Counted from the first letter of the stretch, positions 44,681 through 54,641 are shown. The stretch is DNA of 64,000 nt from JARRNE01 sp963824085 (GCA_963824085.1 CAWGNT010000015.1:434001-498000); one strand, 5' to 3'. A program made the numbers and translations. The notes: generated from the letters alone by a model not told the origin.

Positions 44681-44881
44681 ATGAAGAAGGTCAAGACGAC
44701 GAACGATCACCGAATCTTTCAGAAACGCTCCGGCCGCTATGCGGTGCAGGACAAGAACAAGCGGTGGGTCCACGGCGAGGAGAAGACAAAGGTCTTGCTT
44801 GACGCCGAATTGGTCAGCCTGCCGGAGTCCAAGCCCAAGACCGCAGAGACCCCCGCCGAGGAAGAGTCTCCCACATCCTGA
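44681..44881 (+). CDS. Small conserved-looking protein, unknown
   Basis: This 66-residue charged protein (MKKVKTTNDHRIFQKRSGRY, AVQDKNKRWVHGEEKTKVLL) has an acidic Pro/Glu tail. GAGAGG lies about nine bases before the ATG. I have seen similar short proteins in proteobacteria, but no function is known to me. It ends four bases before the hrpB start, so hrpB translation is probably coupled to it. Confidence 0.75.
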   Translation: MKKVKTTNDHRIFQKRSGRYAVQDKNKRWVHGEEKTKVLLDAELVSLPESKPKTAETPAEEESPTS

Positions 44882-44885
44882 GACC

Positions 44886-47420
44886 TTGACCCCGCCGTTC
44901 AGCCCGAACAGGCAGGACGATTCGGCACCGCTTCCGATCGACGACGTACTGCCTCGGCTGCGCACCGCGCTGGCTCGAGGCCACGCGGTGCTGAGCGCGC
45001 CCCCCGGCTCCGGCAAGACCACACACGTCCCCCTAGCCCTGCTGGATGAGCCCTGGCTTGCGGGCCTGCGCCTCCTCATGCTGGAGCCGCGCCGGCCGGC
45101 TGCGCGCATGGCTGCGGCCCGCATGGCCCATCTGCGCGCGGAAGCGACGGGAGATACCGTGGGCTACCAGGTCCGCTTTGAACGGCGCATCGGTAGGCGG
45201 ACACGTATCGAGGTGCTTACCGAGGGAATCCTGACCCGTCGCCTCCAGCAGGACCCGGGTCTGGAGGGTGTCGGACTCCTGATCTTCGACGAGCTCCATG
45301 AACGTAGCCTTCAGGGAGATTTGGGTCTAGCGCTAGCCCTCGACGTCGCCTCACAGCTGCGGGGAGACCTGCGCATCCTCGTCATGTCGGCCACCCTGGA
45401 CACGCCGGCGGTCGCACGCCTCCTCGACGAGGCGCCCGTGATCCTGGGCGAGGGCCGTTCGTATCCCGTCGGGCTGGTCTACTCGGAGCTGAACGCCACA
45501 AAGGATCGCGAGGGCGCAGTCGTGGCCAGTGTGCGGCGCGCCCTGAGCGAGTCCCAAGGTGACGTGCTCGCCTTCCTCCCGGGGGCGGCGGAAATCCGTC
45601 GGGTCCAGGATCGTCTTTCGCCGATCATCGGGGCAGAGGTCGAGATCCTCCCGCTGCATGGCGGCCTGTCCGCGGCAGAGCAAGACTGCGCTTTGCGGCC
45701 GAACACCGGTCACGGGCGACGCGTGGTGCTGGCGACCGACATCGCCGAGACCAGCCTGACCATCGAGGGCGTGACAGCGGTGGTGGACAGTGGGCTTGCC
45801 CGCAAACCGCGCTTCGATCCGGCCTCGGGCCTGACTCGCCTCGTCACCGAGCCCATCTCCCGCGCATCCGCCGACCAGCGGTCAGGGCGCGCCGGCCGCC
45901 TCGGCCCGGGTATCTGTTACCGCCTGTGGACGCGCGCCCAGGAGGTCGGGCGGCCCGAGCACCGCACGGCGGAGATTCTGCAAGCCGATCTGGCGCCACT
46001 AGTCCTGGAGCTTGCCGTGTGGGGCATCCGCGACCCTTCGCGGCTCGCCTGGCTGGATCCGCCGCCCGCTGGCGCCTGGTCTCATGGAGTGCGGCTCCTA
46101 CAACTACTGGGGGCACTGGACCAGGTCGGCGCCATAACAGGGACCGGTCGCCGGATGGTGCAGCTTCCCGTGCACCCACGCCTCGCGCGGATGTTGATCG
46201 GCGGGCACGGGAAGGACGCCAGTCGCCCCGCGGCGGACCTGGCGGCCCTACTTTCCGATCGCGATCCCTGGCTCAGCCGGCCTGGGCTTCCCCGTCCCGC
46301 GGACATCCGACTCCGACTCCAGGCGCTGGAGCAGTTGCGCGCATCGGGCGAGGCTGCAGGTGCCGAGCGCCGCGGCCTCGTCGCCGCGGACCGTTTGAGC
46401 CGCCAGCTATTGCGGATAATGGGCACGGACAAGGACGGGGCCAACCCGGAGTCCGGCGCCCTGCTCGCCCTCGCCTACCCCGACAGGGTGGCGAAGCGGC
46501 GCCCAGGCGCGGATGGGCGTTATCTCCTGGCCGCCGGTCCGGGGGCAGTCCTGCCGCCGGACGACCCGCTTGCGGTCCACGAGCTCCTTGTGGTCGCCGA
46601 GGTCGATGCCCTTCAACGGGAAGGACGCATTCGGCTGGCCCTGCCCATTTCCGAGGCAGCGCTCCGAGACGCGCTGGCCGACCATATCGAAACCGCTGAC
46701 AGGGTGCGCTGGGACACATCCGCCGACGGCGTGACCGCGCGGCGTGAGGAACGGCTGGGTGCACTCCGGATCAGTGCTCGGCCCCAGCCCCTCGCCGATC
46801 CTGAGGCGGCAGCTCGACTCCTTACAGAGCAGATCACACAGCGTTTCGACCAAGTCCTTCCCTGGAGCAACGAGGTCCGGCAGCTGCAGGCTCGGGTGGC
46901 CCTTCTGCGTCGGATCGAGCCTGAGGACGGCTGGCCGGACCTCTCCGATGATTGGCTCCGACGGAACTTGGCCGAGTGGCTCACCGCCTGGCTCCAGGGC
47001 ATGCGACGCATCGCCGAGGTGCGTCAGCTGAACCTCAAGGCCGTCCTACTCGCCCGGCTCGACTGGAAACATCAAGAGAGGCTGAAAGCACTGGCCCCCG
47101 AGCTCCTGAGAACGCCGGCCGGAACCCGCCGACGTCTCGACTACTCCGCTGGCACGGAGCCGGTGCTGGCAGTGCGCCTGCAAGAGATGTTCGGCGCTAC
47201 CGAGACTCCGACGGTATGCGACGGCCGGATCCCCGTGACACTCCATCTCCTCTCGCCCGCCCAGCGTCCCGTCCAGGTCACGCGCGATCTGGCGGGCTTC
47301 TGGGAGCGAGGGTACGCAGAGGTGCGCAAGGAGCTAAGGGGCCGCTATGCAAAGCACCAGTGGCCCGAGGATCCGGCCAAGGCCCAACCAGTAGCCGGGG
47401 GAACCAAACGACGCCGATAG
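44886..47420 (+). CDS. hrpB: ATP-dependent helicase HrpB (TTG start)
   Basis: This 844-residue DEAH/RHA-type helicase has Walker A SAPPGSGKTT, Walker B/DExH IFDELHERS, motif III MSATLDT and motif VI SADQRSGRAGRLGPG. The helicase-associated domain and HrpB C-terminal domain follow (WPEDPAKAQPV near the end). I start at TTG 44886, just after the small upstream gene; the frame is open to 44739, but those codons overlap that gene. The length matches the family (about 810-850). Its cellular role in bacteria is unclear; RNA helicase activity is assumed from family. Confidence 0.93.
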   Translation: MTPPFSPNRQDDSAPLPIDDVLPRLRTALARGHAVLSAPPGSGKTTHVPLALLDEPWLAGLRLLMLEPRRPAARMAAARMAHLRAEATGDTVGYQVRFERRIGRRTRIEVLTEGILTRRLQQDPGLEGVGLLIFDELHERSLQGDLGLALALDVASQLRGDLRILVMSATLDTPAVARLLDEAPVILGEGRSYPVGLVYSELNATKDREGAVVASVRRALSESQGDVLAFLPGAAEIRRVQDRLSPIIGAEVEILPLHGGLSAAEQDCALRPNTGHGRRVVLATDIAETSLTIEGVTAVVDSGLARKPRFDPASGLTRLVTEPISRASADQRSGRAGRLGPGICYRLWTRAQEVGRPEHRTAEILQADLAPLVLELAVWGIRDPSRLAWLDPPPAGAWSHGVRLLQLLGALDQVGAITGTGRRMVQLPVHPRLARMLIGGHGKDASRPAADLAALLSDRDPWLSRPGLPRPADIRLRLQALEQLRASGEAAGAERRGLVAADRLSRQLLRIMGTDKDGANPESGALLALAYPDRVAKRRPGADGRYLLAAGPGAVLPPDDPLAVHELLVVAEVDALQREGRIRLALPISEAALRDALADHIETADRVRWDTSADGVTARREERLGALRISARPQPLADPEAAARLLTEQITQRFDQVLPWSNEVRQLQARVALLRRIEPEDGWPDLSDDWLRRNLAEWLTAWLQGMRRIAEVRQLNLKAVLLARLDWKHQERLKALAPELLRTPAGTRRRLDYSAGTEPVLAVRLQEMFGATETPTVCDGRIPVTLHLLSPAQRPVQVTRDLAGFWERGYAEVRKELRGRYAKHQWPEDPAKAQPVAGGTKRRR

Positions 47421-47653
47421 GCGTGGGGGTCGCGTCATGTGTCCCTAGCTGCCGAGCGATACCTTCTTCAATCAATATGTTAATGTGGGCGCGGCTTCCC
47501 GAGGGCGCACGCGGGGAGCGTGCTATGTTTACGTTACAGTTGGAGCGGGGGAGCGGGGATCGATTGCCCGCATCCCCGGCGAGAAGAGGGGCTGGAAGCG
47601 CTATCTCCTCGACGGCCGAATCGAAGTGTGGGGCATGGCGCGGGGGACGCCTC

Positions 47654-49492
47654 ATGGGGCAAACCATATCAGACAATCAAGGACGTTCGCCTCCGCCGGC
47701 TGATGGCGCAGAGTCCCGGCTTCGGGCCAAGCAAGTCGAGGTCCTTTACGACCAAGCCGCCGTGGCCCTGTCTGCAACGTTCGCGGCCGCTGTGATCCTG
47801 GTCGGGGTGTTGTGGTCGGTTACACCCCATTTGCGGCTGCTCGGCTGGCTCCTTGCCTACCTGTTGACCACCCTTCTACGCATCGCCCTGATCTTCCGCT
47901 ACCGTCAAGCGACGGCAGACGAGCGGAACCACCCGAAGTGGCTCTACTGGTCGAGTGCTGGAATCGCGGCCTCGGGCCTGATCTGGGGTGCGACCATCCC
48001 CCTCCTACCGCCGCCTGGCTCCGTACTCTATCAGGGGTTCACGACACTCTGGGTCTGCGGTCTGGCGGCCGGATCGGTGGCTGCGCTTTCGGCGGTGCAG
48101 GGGGCCTTTCTTGCGTTCTTGTTGCCAGCGACCTTGCCTGGCGCAGCCTTTCTGCTCAGCCAGGGAACACCAGCGGACGTCACGGTTGGCGGCGGCCTTT
48201 TGATGTTCGCCGCCTTTCTCTCCCTCAACGCGGCACAAATGCGCCGAACCGTGATGAACAACCTGCGCCTGCAATTCGAGAACGGCGATCTCGTCACGGC
48301 GCTGGCTGCGGAAAAGCAGCGCATCGAAGAGCTGAACGCCGATTTGGAGTCGAGGGTCGCCGAGCGGACCGAAGACCTCCATGCGGCAACCGAGGCCAAG
48401 GCCCGATGCCTGTCGGTTGCGAGCCACGACCTCCGTCAGCCGCTACAGATGCTTTCCCTACTCCAGACGTCTTTGGCCATCACGGTGCGCGATCCCGACT
48501 CACGCAAGATCGTCGACGATATGGGCGAGGGCCTGCGGGTGACGGCCGGCATGCTGGACACCCTTGCGGATTTCTCGCAGTTGGACCGGGGAGGGATCGA
48601 ACCCCAGATCACGGATTTCCCGATCGCTGAGGTCTTCGACCGTTTGCGCACACAGCTTGACCCTTCCGCGCAAGGAAAGGGCTTACAGCTCCGCATGGTC
48701 CCCACCCAGGCCGTAGTGCGCAGTGACAGAGCGCTGCTGGAGCGCATGCTTGCTAACCTCGCGTCGAACGCCGTCAACTACACCACTGCCGGCAAGGTGC
48801 TGGTCGGCGGTCGGCGGCGCGGCGCCAGCTTCAGGATCGAGGTCTGGGACACAGGAATCGGCATCCCGGTGGATGAGACAGGGAGGATTTTCCAAGAGTT
48901 CTATCAAGTGGCGAACACCGGTCGGGAGCGCGGGAAGGGCCAGGGGCTCGGTCTCGCTATCGTCGAGCGGACGGCGCGTCTCCTCGGCCACCCTATCTCG
49001 GTGCGTTCAACGCCGGGCAAAGGATCCGTCTTCGCGGTAGAGGTCCCTCTGGTCGGGCTGGCGGCAAGACGCGCGGCACCAGCCGAGAACGCCGATAACG
49101 CCACCATGAATGCGAGCGTTCTGCTGGTCGACGATGATGAGGATATGCTCAACGCAACGCGGCTCCTGCTCGGGCTGCGGGGCTTCCGAGTTGCGACCGG
49201 TCATACCGGCGCGGAGGCGTTGGAGCAATGCGAGCGGGATGGGCAGTGGCCCGACCTGGTGATCGTGGATTATTGTCTCCCCAACGCGGAGACCGGTATG
49301 GGCGTGGTCAGGCAGATGCGGGCGTCAGCCGGCCGTGACATCCCGGCGCTGATTCTGACGGGAGACGCATCCGCCGAGAGCGAGCGAGTGGTCAGCGCGC
49401 ACGGCTGTCGGCTGCTGCGCAAGCCGGTCGACGCCGCCGAGCTGATCGGGTCCATTCTGGCCTTGACCACTTCCCAGCGATCGATGCCCTGA
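47654..49492 (+). CDS. Hybrid sensor histidine kinase with C-terminal receiver
   Basis: This 612-residue protein has about five or six transmembrane helices (about 30-190), a coiled coil (about 200-245, AAEKQRIEELNADLESRVAE), a HisKA box with His in CLSVASHDLRQPLQML, HATPase_c (LLERMLANLASNAVNYT, DTGIGIP, GKGQGLGLAIVERTARLLGH) and a receiver (VLLVDDDEDML, Asp in LVIVDYCLP, Lys in LLRKPVDA). No separate sensor domain is seen, so sensing may use the membrane part. The output partner is not in the window. ATG 47654 is preferred; the open frame extends far upstream inside hrpB. Confidence 0.9.
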   Translation: MGQTISDNQGRSPPPADGAESRLRAKQVEVLYDQAAVALSATFAAAVILVGVLWSVTPHLRLLGWLLAYLLTTLLRIALIFRYRQATADERNHPKWLYWSSAGIAASGLIWGATIPLLPPPGSVLYQGFTTLWVCGLAAGSVAALSAVQGAFLAFLLPATLPGAAFLLSQGTPADVTVGGGLLMFAAFLSLNAAQMRRTVMNNLRLQFENGDLVTALAAEKQRIEELNADLESRVAERTEDLHAATEAKARCLSVASHDLRQPLQMLSLLQTSLAITVRDPDSRKIVDDMGEGLRVTAGMLDTLADFSQLDRGGIEPQITDFPIAEVFDRLRTQLDPSAQGKGLQLRMVPTQAVVRSDRALLERMLANLASNAVNYTTAGKVLVGGRRRGASFRIEVWDTGIGIPVDETGRIFQEFYQVANTGRERGKGQGLGLAIVERTARLLGHPISVRSTPGKGSVFAVEVPLVGLAARRAAPAENADNATMNASVLLVDDDEDMLNATRLLLGLRGFRVATGHTGAEALEQCERDGQWPDLVIVDYCLPNAETGMGVVRQMRASAGRDIPALILTGDASAESERVVSAHGCRLLRKPVDAAELIGSILALTTSQRSMP

Positions 49493-49496
49493 GGCA

Positions 49497-50438
49497 TCAA
49501 GTGCTGGGAGGAGCGGACGAATCCTTTTCACCGACCAGCGAAAACGCAGACCCCAGGATCATATAACGGACCGGGATGCGACCTCCTTCCGGTTGTTGCG
49601 CCAGACCGCACAAGACCTCCCCGCAACCCGCCAGCGGCGCCTCCTCCCGATGCAGGGTCAGATACGTTCCATCCGGACCTACCAGCGTCGTGCCGTTGGT
49701 GCTGTGGTCCACGAGATAATACTTGTCCATCCGACATTCGATCGTGGCGTGCGAGCGTGAGACCTCCGGATACGGGATCACAAGATCGTTGTCCATTTCA
49801 CGTCCGAGCTTGATGCAGCGCCGTTCCCCACCGAGCACGATCTCCGTCTCGCCGAACGTGACGTGCAGCTGACACGAGCTGCTTGGCAGACGACTGATCA
49901 TGGTAGCCGCCAAGCGGCCCGTACGGTCCTGCGGCTCCCAGAGAATCTCGCATACCGGGAGAGGGGCCTCCTTTCCCTTGAGCGGGAGCGCTCCAATCTC
50001 GCGCCACCGATCACCGACTGCACCTTCGGCCCGGGTGATCACGCACTGAGAGGTCATGATCTGTCCGCCTTGCGCTATATGGGCCAAGCGAGCCGCCGTA
50101 TTGACCGCGTCCCCGTAGAGATTATTGCCCTCGCTCAGCGCTTCCCCCCATTGCAGGCCGATGCGCACCTTCACCGGCAGCGGCGGCGAGAGGTCGTGGT
50201 GCGTGATGCGCTCCTGCATCGCGATCGCCGCAGCACACGCGTCCTCGGCGGTCGGAAAGCGGCACATGAGCTCGTCCCCGATCGCCTGAACCACCTCCCC
50301 CATGTGCCCGCGAACGACCTCGCGGAGAAGTCCCAGCGACCCCGTTACCAGCTGCTTCGCAGCTGCATTCCCCAACCGCTCGTAGAGGCCCGTGCTGCCG
50401 ACGATATCGACGAATAAGACTGCGACCGTGGTAGCCAT
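49497..50438 (-). CDS. Class III nucleotide cyclase fused to an FHA domain
   Basis: This 313-residue protein has an N-terminal class III cyclase domain (about 1-175) with metal Asp in VLFVDIVGST and GDELMCRF and transition-state residues in GDAVNTAARL, then KGKEAPLPVCEI. An FHA domain follows at about 195-300 (KLGREMDNDLVIPYPEVSRS, HATIE, DHSTNGTTLV), with the conserved Gly-Arg, Ser, His and Asn of phosphothreonine recognition. The protein would make cAMP or cGMP and bind a phosphothreonine partner. It is just upstream of glgP on the same strand (16-base gap after glgP's end), which may link it to glycogen use (inference). Confidence 0.9.
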   Translation of the reverse strand: MATTVAVLFVDIVGSTGLYERLGNAAAKQLVTGSLGLLREVVRGHMGEVVQAIGDELMCRFPTAEDACAAAIAMQERITHHDLSPPLPVKVRIGLQWGEALSEGNNLYGDAVNTAARLAHIAQGGQIMTSQCVITRAEGAVGDRWREIGALPLKGKEAPLPVCEILWEPQDRTGRLAATMISRLPSSSCQLHVTFGETEIVLGGERRCIKLGREMDNDLVIPYPEVSRSHATIECRMDKYYLVDHSTNGTTLVGPDGTYLTLHREEAPLAGCGEVLCGLAQQPEGGRIPVRYMILGSAFSLVGEKDSSAPPST

Positions 50439-50454
50439 TGCCTCCCCTATGGAA

Positions 50455-52941
50455 CTATCCGCCCACCGTCGCCGCCCGCACCGGCTCCACCCGCCAGATA
50501 CGCTCGCAGTATTCGCGGATCGATCGGTCCGATGAGAATCTGCCGCAGCGGGCCGTGTTCAGAATGGACATCCGCGTCCAGTCCTCGCCCTGCTGCCAGG
50601 CCTCGTCCACCTGCCGCTGACACCCTGCATAGGCCGTGAAGTCCGCCAGCGTCAAATAGCTATCCCAGGCTAACAGGGAATCCAATAACCCCTTGAAGCG
50701 GTCTGTGTCGCCACCCGAAAAGTGGCCGGCGGCAACCGCGTCTACCGCACCTCGCAGATCCGGGTCCGCCTCGTAGCGGTCACGGGGCCTGTATCCTTCC
50801 GCCTGAATCCCCGCGACCTGATCCACGGTCAGGCCGAAGAGGAAGAAATTGGATGCTCCGACGGCCTCCCGGATCTCGACGTTCGCCCCATCCAGCGTCC
50901 CGATCGTCAGGGCGCCATTGAGCGCGAACTTCATATTTCCCGTCCCGGACGCCTCTTTCCCGGCAGTCGAAATCTGCTCCGACAAGTCTGCCGCCGGATA
51001 GATAAGCTCGGCGCTCTTCACATTGAAATTCGGCAGGAATACCACTCGCATCCTATCGCGCATCGACCGGTCATTGTTGATCACCCGCGCTGCGCCCAGG
51101 ATCAGCTCAATCATCTGCTTGGCCAAGTAATAGCCCGGGGCGGCCTTTCCGCCGAAGAACCAGGTCCGCGGCGGCAGATCGAGGCTGGGGTCGTCCTTCA
51201 GCTTCAGGTAGCGGCTGATGAGGTGGAGGGCGTTGAGGTGCTGTCGCTTGTACTCGTGGAAACGCTTGGCCTGCACGTCGAACAGTGTTTGCGGATCGAC
51301 GAGCACCCCCGCGCGCTTGCCGGCATCTTGCGCCAACCGCCGCTTGTTGCCGAGCTTGACCTCACGCCAGGCAGCGCGGAAGTCCGCCGATTCCGCCCAA
51401 GGCTCCAGCTCCCGCAGGCGCTCCAGATCCCGCAGCCAGCCGGCGCCGATAGTGTCGCTGACCAGGCTGGCGAGCCCAGGGTTCGCGAGCGCGAGAAATC
51501 GGCGCGGCGTAACGCCGTTGGTGACATTCGTAAAGCGGCCAGGGTCTAGCTCGTAGAAATCGCGCAGCACTGATTCCCGCAGCAGGCGGCTGTGAAGCTC
51601 GGCGACGCCATTGACCGTATGGCTGGCGACCGTCGCCAGGTGCGCCATGCGCACCCGGCGTCCCTGGCTCTCGTCGATCAGCGACATGCGAGCGACGCGG
51701 GCATCGTCGCCCGGCCACCGCGCCCGAACCTCGCCGAGGAAGCGGTGATTGATCTCGTAAATGATCTCGAGGTGCCGCGGCAGCACCGATGCAAACAGGT
51801 CCACCGGCCAGGTCTCGAGGGCTTCCGGCAAGAGCGTGTGGTTGGTATAGCCGAATATGCGCCTGACGAGCGACCAGGCGGGGTCCCAGTCCATCGCTCG
51901 CTCGTCCACCAGGAGCCGCATCAGCTCTGCTACTGCCACCGCCGGATGCGTATCGTTGAGCTGGACTGCAAGCTTGTCGGCCAGCCCCTCCATGCTATCC
52001 GCACGCTGACGGTAGATCCGAATGATGTCCCGGATGGCGCAGCTGGCAAAAAAATACTGCTGCTGCAAACGCAGCCGTCTTCCCTGCGCCGGCTCATCGT
52101 TCGGATACAGGACCTTGCTGATGGTCTCCGAAGAGATCTTCTCCTCCACGGCGCGCTGATAGTCGCCCAAATTAAAGGCCTCGAAATCGAACGACTCGCA
52201 GGCCTCTGCGCTCCACAGACGCAAGAGGTTCACGTTCGGCACCTGAAACCCGGGGATCGGTGTATCGTACGCGATGCCTTTCACCATATGCTCCGGTATC
52301 CAGCGCACGCGCTCCCGACCAAGGGCATCCGAGAAGTGCTCCGTACGTCCGCCGAAACCGACATCGAAGGTGATCTCTGGGCGCGGAATCTCCCACGCGT
52401 TGCCTAGGCGCAGCCACTTGTCGGTCAACTCTGTCTGGCCGCCTTGGCGTATGTCCTGCTCGAAGATGCCGAACTCGTAACGGATACCGTGCGCGATACA
52501 GGGAATCTCGAGGGTGGCGAGGGAGTCCAGATAACAGGCGGCCAACCGGCCAAGTCCCCCGTTGCCAAGTCCGGGCTCAGGCTCCTGGTCCGCGAGATCG
52601 TCGAGGTCGAGGCCCAGCTCGCCGAGGGCCTGTCGAACTTCCGTCTCGATACCCAGGCTCAGCAAGGCGTTGCGCAAGTGCGGCCCGGGCAGGTACTCCG
52701 CCGATAGATAGCACACGGTGCGGCTCGCTTGGCGGTAATAGGTGCCTGCGGTGTCGATCCAGCGCCGCATGAGCCGATCGCGCACAGTCCATGCCAGGGC
52801 GAGATAGTAGTCGTTGCGGGTCGCCACCTCCGGAAACCGTGCCTGGATGAAGTACAGGTTGTCCAGAAACGACCGGCGGATGGAATCGGCGTCGTGCCCG
52901 GTTCGGTAGCTCTCCGACAAGATTCTGTTGTCGACGGACAC
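50455..52941 (-). CDS. glgP: Glycogen/maltodextrin phosphorylase (GTG start)
   Basis: This 828-residue GT35 phosphorylase shows QEPEPGLGNGGLGRLAACYL, QLNDTHPAVAVAELMRLL, the phosphate/PLP region KRFHEYKRQHLN and the PLP-lysine signature EASGTGNMKFALNGALTIGT followed by LDGANVEI. It releases glucose-1-phosphate from alpha-1,4-glucans in the cytoplasm. GTG 52941 has GGAGGAG close upstream; the open frame continues to 53031 without family match. No other glycogen genes are in the window. Confidence 0.97.
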   Translation of the reverse strand: MSVDNRILSESYRTGHDADSIRRSFLDNLYFIQARFPEVATRNDYYLALAWTVRDRLMRRWIDTAGTYYRQASRTVCYLSAEYLPGPHLRNALLSLGIETEVRQALGELGLDLDDLADQEPEPGLGNGGLGRLAACYLDSLATLEIPCIAHGIRYEFGIFEQDIRQGGQTELTDKWLRLGNAWEIPRPEITFDVGFGGRTEHFSDALGRERVRWIPEHMVKGIAYDTPIPGFQVPNVNLLRLWSAEACESFDFEAFNLGDYQRAVEEKISSETISKVLYPNDEPAQGRRLRLQQQYFFASCAIRDIIRIYRQRADSMEGLADKLAVQLNDTHPAVAVAELMRLLVDERAMDWDPAWSLVRRIFGYTNHTLLPEALETWPVDLFASVLPRHLEIIYEINHRFLGEVRARWPGDDARVARMSLIDESQGRRVRMAHLATVASHTVNGVAELHSRLLRESVLRDFYELDPGRFTNVTNGVTPRRFLALANPGLASLVSDTIGAGWLRDLERLRELEPWAESADFRAAWREVKLGNKRRLAQDAGKRAGVLVDPQTLFDVQAKRFHEYKRQHLNALHLISRYLKLKDDPSLDLPPRTWFFGGKAAPGYYLAKQMIELILGAARVINNDRSMRDRMRVVFLPNFNVKSAELIYPAADLSEQISTAGKEASGTGNMKFALNGALTIGTLDGANVEIREAVGASNFFLFGLTVDQVAGIQAEGYRPRDRYEADPDLRGAVDAVAAGHFSGGDTDRFKGLLDSLLAWDSYLTLADFTAYAGCQRQVDEAWQQGEDWTRMSILNTARCGRFSSDRSIREYCERIWRVEPVRAATVGG

Positions 52942-53670
52942 GGGACTCCTCCTCCCTCTGGGGGCTTTCCCGAATGATAGATGAACTCCGCCGACCAGTG
53001 TCTTCGCAAGCGCTGAATATACCCTGTGCACGTCACCCTATCGGTTCGCGCCTGGGGCGCCGAGGCACGCATCAACGTCGTCGTTCCCCCATGGGATGCT
53101 GAAAACTAGATGCCGAGGACGGCGAGTGGCTGGGCTTCATAGTAGAGGGCACGTGACGCGGAGGGATGGCACCACGCCAATGTGACGATGGTTGGCGGCC
53201 TGGGCCAGGCAGCTCGCGCTAACGCAAAGGCCGCGTCGACGCGACTGTGAGCGCTCTCACGGCACCATAGACGGCAATGCGCTCTACTAATAGGGCGGTG
53301 GTGAGCCCCGTCCTTCGGCTGACAAACACAGTTGAGGCGAAGGACTGCTCGTCAAGCACGTCGAGGTCGTGAAAGCTGGGCAAAGGAGTCGGATACCTAA
53401 GTGCGTCCAACCAGTTCGCGTTTTGCCGTAGGCTTGCGTGTGCCGGCCTCGCATGCCGACACGTCCGGTCCCGCGCCAAGTGACCGAGGCTTACCGGCCA
53501 ACGGACCGTCGCCTGGTCGATCCGAGGCAGGGTCCCGGTTGCCTGTGCGCAAACCAATTCTTCGAGATTCGGAGCCGGCACCAGCCACCGATCTCAACGT
53601 CGTTCTGAACGCGTACGGATTCAATGTCGCTCCGTGGGTGGATTCACACGAGAATGAGGGGGGGCCGACG
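52942..53670. other. 729-base gap upstream of glgP
   Basis: No gene is supported. Overlapping frames on both strands (for example minus 53219-53581) lack ribosome binding sites and family features. A fragment of the MITE family lies at about 53060-53131. Confidence 0.5.
53060..53131. repeat. Fragment of the GGTGATTAGCCCT MITE family
   Basis: GAGGCACGCATCAACGTCGT and the following CGTTCC, then GATGCCGAGGACGGCGAG, align with the inner part of the elements at 25301-25528 and 56761-56966. The terminal inverted repeats are not recognisable, so this is a decayed remnant. Confidence 0.55.
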
Positions 53671-53877
53671 ATGGTCGACATGCTGGCAAGCGAGGTCTGG
53701 GAGCGCATGAAGCGGCGGATGCTGGACCAAGTCGATAGCGGTCGCGGAGACTGGATCTATCCAGACGACGTGTTCGAGACCATCCTCGCCGGCGAATCAA
53801 CGCGTGAGGTCGTCGAGTGGGCCGTCCGGGAGACCGTCGAGGCGATGGAGGACCACTCCAAGCACGGCGAAAGCTAG
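53671..53877 (+). CDS. Small acidic protein, unknown
   Basis: This 68-residue protein (MVDMLASEVWERMKRRMLDQ, GDWIYPDDVFETILAGESTR, EVVEWAVRETVEAMEDHS) looks helical and acidic. GAGGGG lies eight bases before ATG 53671, and the part upstream of it in the same frame does not look like protein. No family is recognised. Confidence 0.55.
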   Translation: MVDMLASEVWERMKRRMLDQVDSGRGDWIYPDDVFETILAGESTREVVEWAVRETVEAMEDHSKHGES

Positions 53878-54059
53878 GCCGACAGTTGCTGATTGCAGTC
53901 CAGGACGGATGCCATCACAGGAGCACGGTTTGCTCAAGCGGCCGATGCCTTCAAGTTCGATTCCGCAGCAACATGGCCTGCATCGGCTGGACGACCCGAG
54001 TCGCTTTTGGCACCGCGAGCGGCGACCGTAGCAAAGCGTTTGCTTGCGTAGACGAGTAG

Positions 54060-54479
54060 ATGGAATCCAAACAACCAGAGGTTCAATCTAGCGATATGGA
54101 CGAGAGGCGACGCCACCCACGTAAGCAGTGCTCCTACGACCACGTGATCGAGGTCACAGACTTGATCAGCGACCGGGCGCTGGGGCGGCTTGTCAATATC
54201 AGTCGTGAAGGATTCCTTCTCGTTGGAACCGCGCCGATCGAGATAGACAGGGTCCTCCAGCTTGCGCTTTCAACTGCCGCTCCTGACGGGGACAGGAAAA
54301 TTACCGTCGGGGCGGTGTGCATGTGGAACAGCGAAGCAAGCCACCCTGGATACTATTGGTCCGGCTTCCACATGATTGATGTCCCGGAAGAATCGGCAGA
54401 TTTCTTCGTCGAGCTGCTCGCGCCAGATGGCGCGGACCGAGATCCGACACCGGCTCGACCGCCCGATTCCGCGGGTTGA
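54060..54479 (+). CDS. PilZ-domain protein
   Basis: This 139-residue protein has the PilZ cyclic-di-GMP pattern: an RxxxR-type basic run (DERRRHPRKQCSYDH), then GRLVNISREGFLL, which corresponds to the (D/N)xSxxG motif, and strands through GYYWSGFHMIDVPEE. By family it would bind c-di-GMP in the cytoplasm. The N of NIS replaces the common Asp. The tRNA promoter -35 box overlaps its stop codon, so the two genes are packed closely. Confidence 0.8.
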   Translation: MESKQPEVQSSDMDERRRHPRKQCSYDHVIEVTDLISDRALGRLVNISREGFLLVGTAPIEIDRVLQLALSTAAPDGDRKITVGAVCMWNSEASHPGYYWSGFHMIDVPEESADFFVELLAPDGADRDPTPARPPDSAG

Positions 54480-54504
54480 AACGAGACCGCTGCGTTCGTA
54501 TACT
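54476..54504 (+). promoter_or_regulatory. Sigma-70 promoter of the initiator tRNA gene
   Basis: TTGAAA (54476-54481), exactly 17 bases, then TATACT (54499-54504); the mature tRNA starts 13 bases after the -10 box. The -35 box overlaps the TGA of the PilZ gene. Confidence 0.85.
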
Positions 54505-54516
54505 TGTCGGCTCTGA

Positions 54517-54593
<77 letters not shown>

Positions 54594-54597
54594 ACAG

Positions 54598-54636
54598 AAA
54601 AAAGGGCTTGCGGAGCACTGCCGCAAGCCCTTTTTT
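54598..54636. terminator. Bidirectional intrinsic terminator after tRNA-fMet
   Basis: AAAAAAGGGCTTGCGG, a 7-base loop, then CCGCAAGCCCTTTTTT: a perfect 16-bp stem with U-runs in both directions. It ends the tRNA transcript and also the convergent minus-strand pair whose last stop is at 54642. Confidence 0.95.
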
Positions 54637-54641
54637 ATTGC

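Noticed and set aside
46952..47653. N-terminal extension of the hybrid kinase into hrpB
   Set aside because: The open frame continues upstream inside hrpB, but those codons read as Arg/Pro/Gly-rich shadow sequence. The kinase starts at about 47654.
53219..53581. 120-codon minus-strand frame in the glgP upstream gap
   Set aside because: No ribosome binding site, composition like random G+C-rich sequence, and overlap with other equally weak frames.
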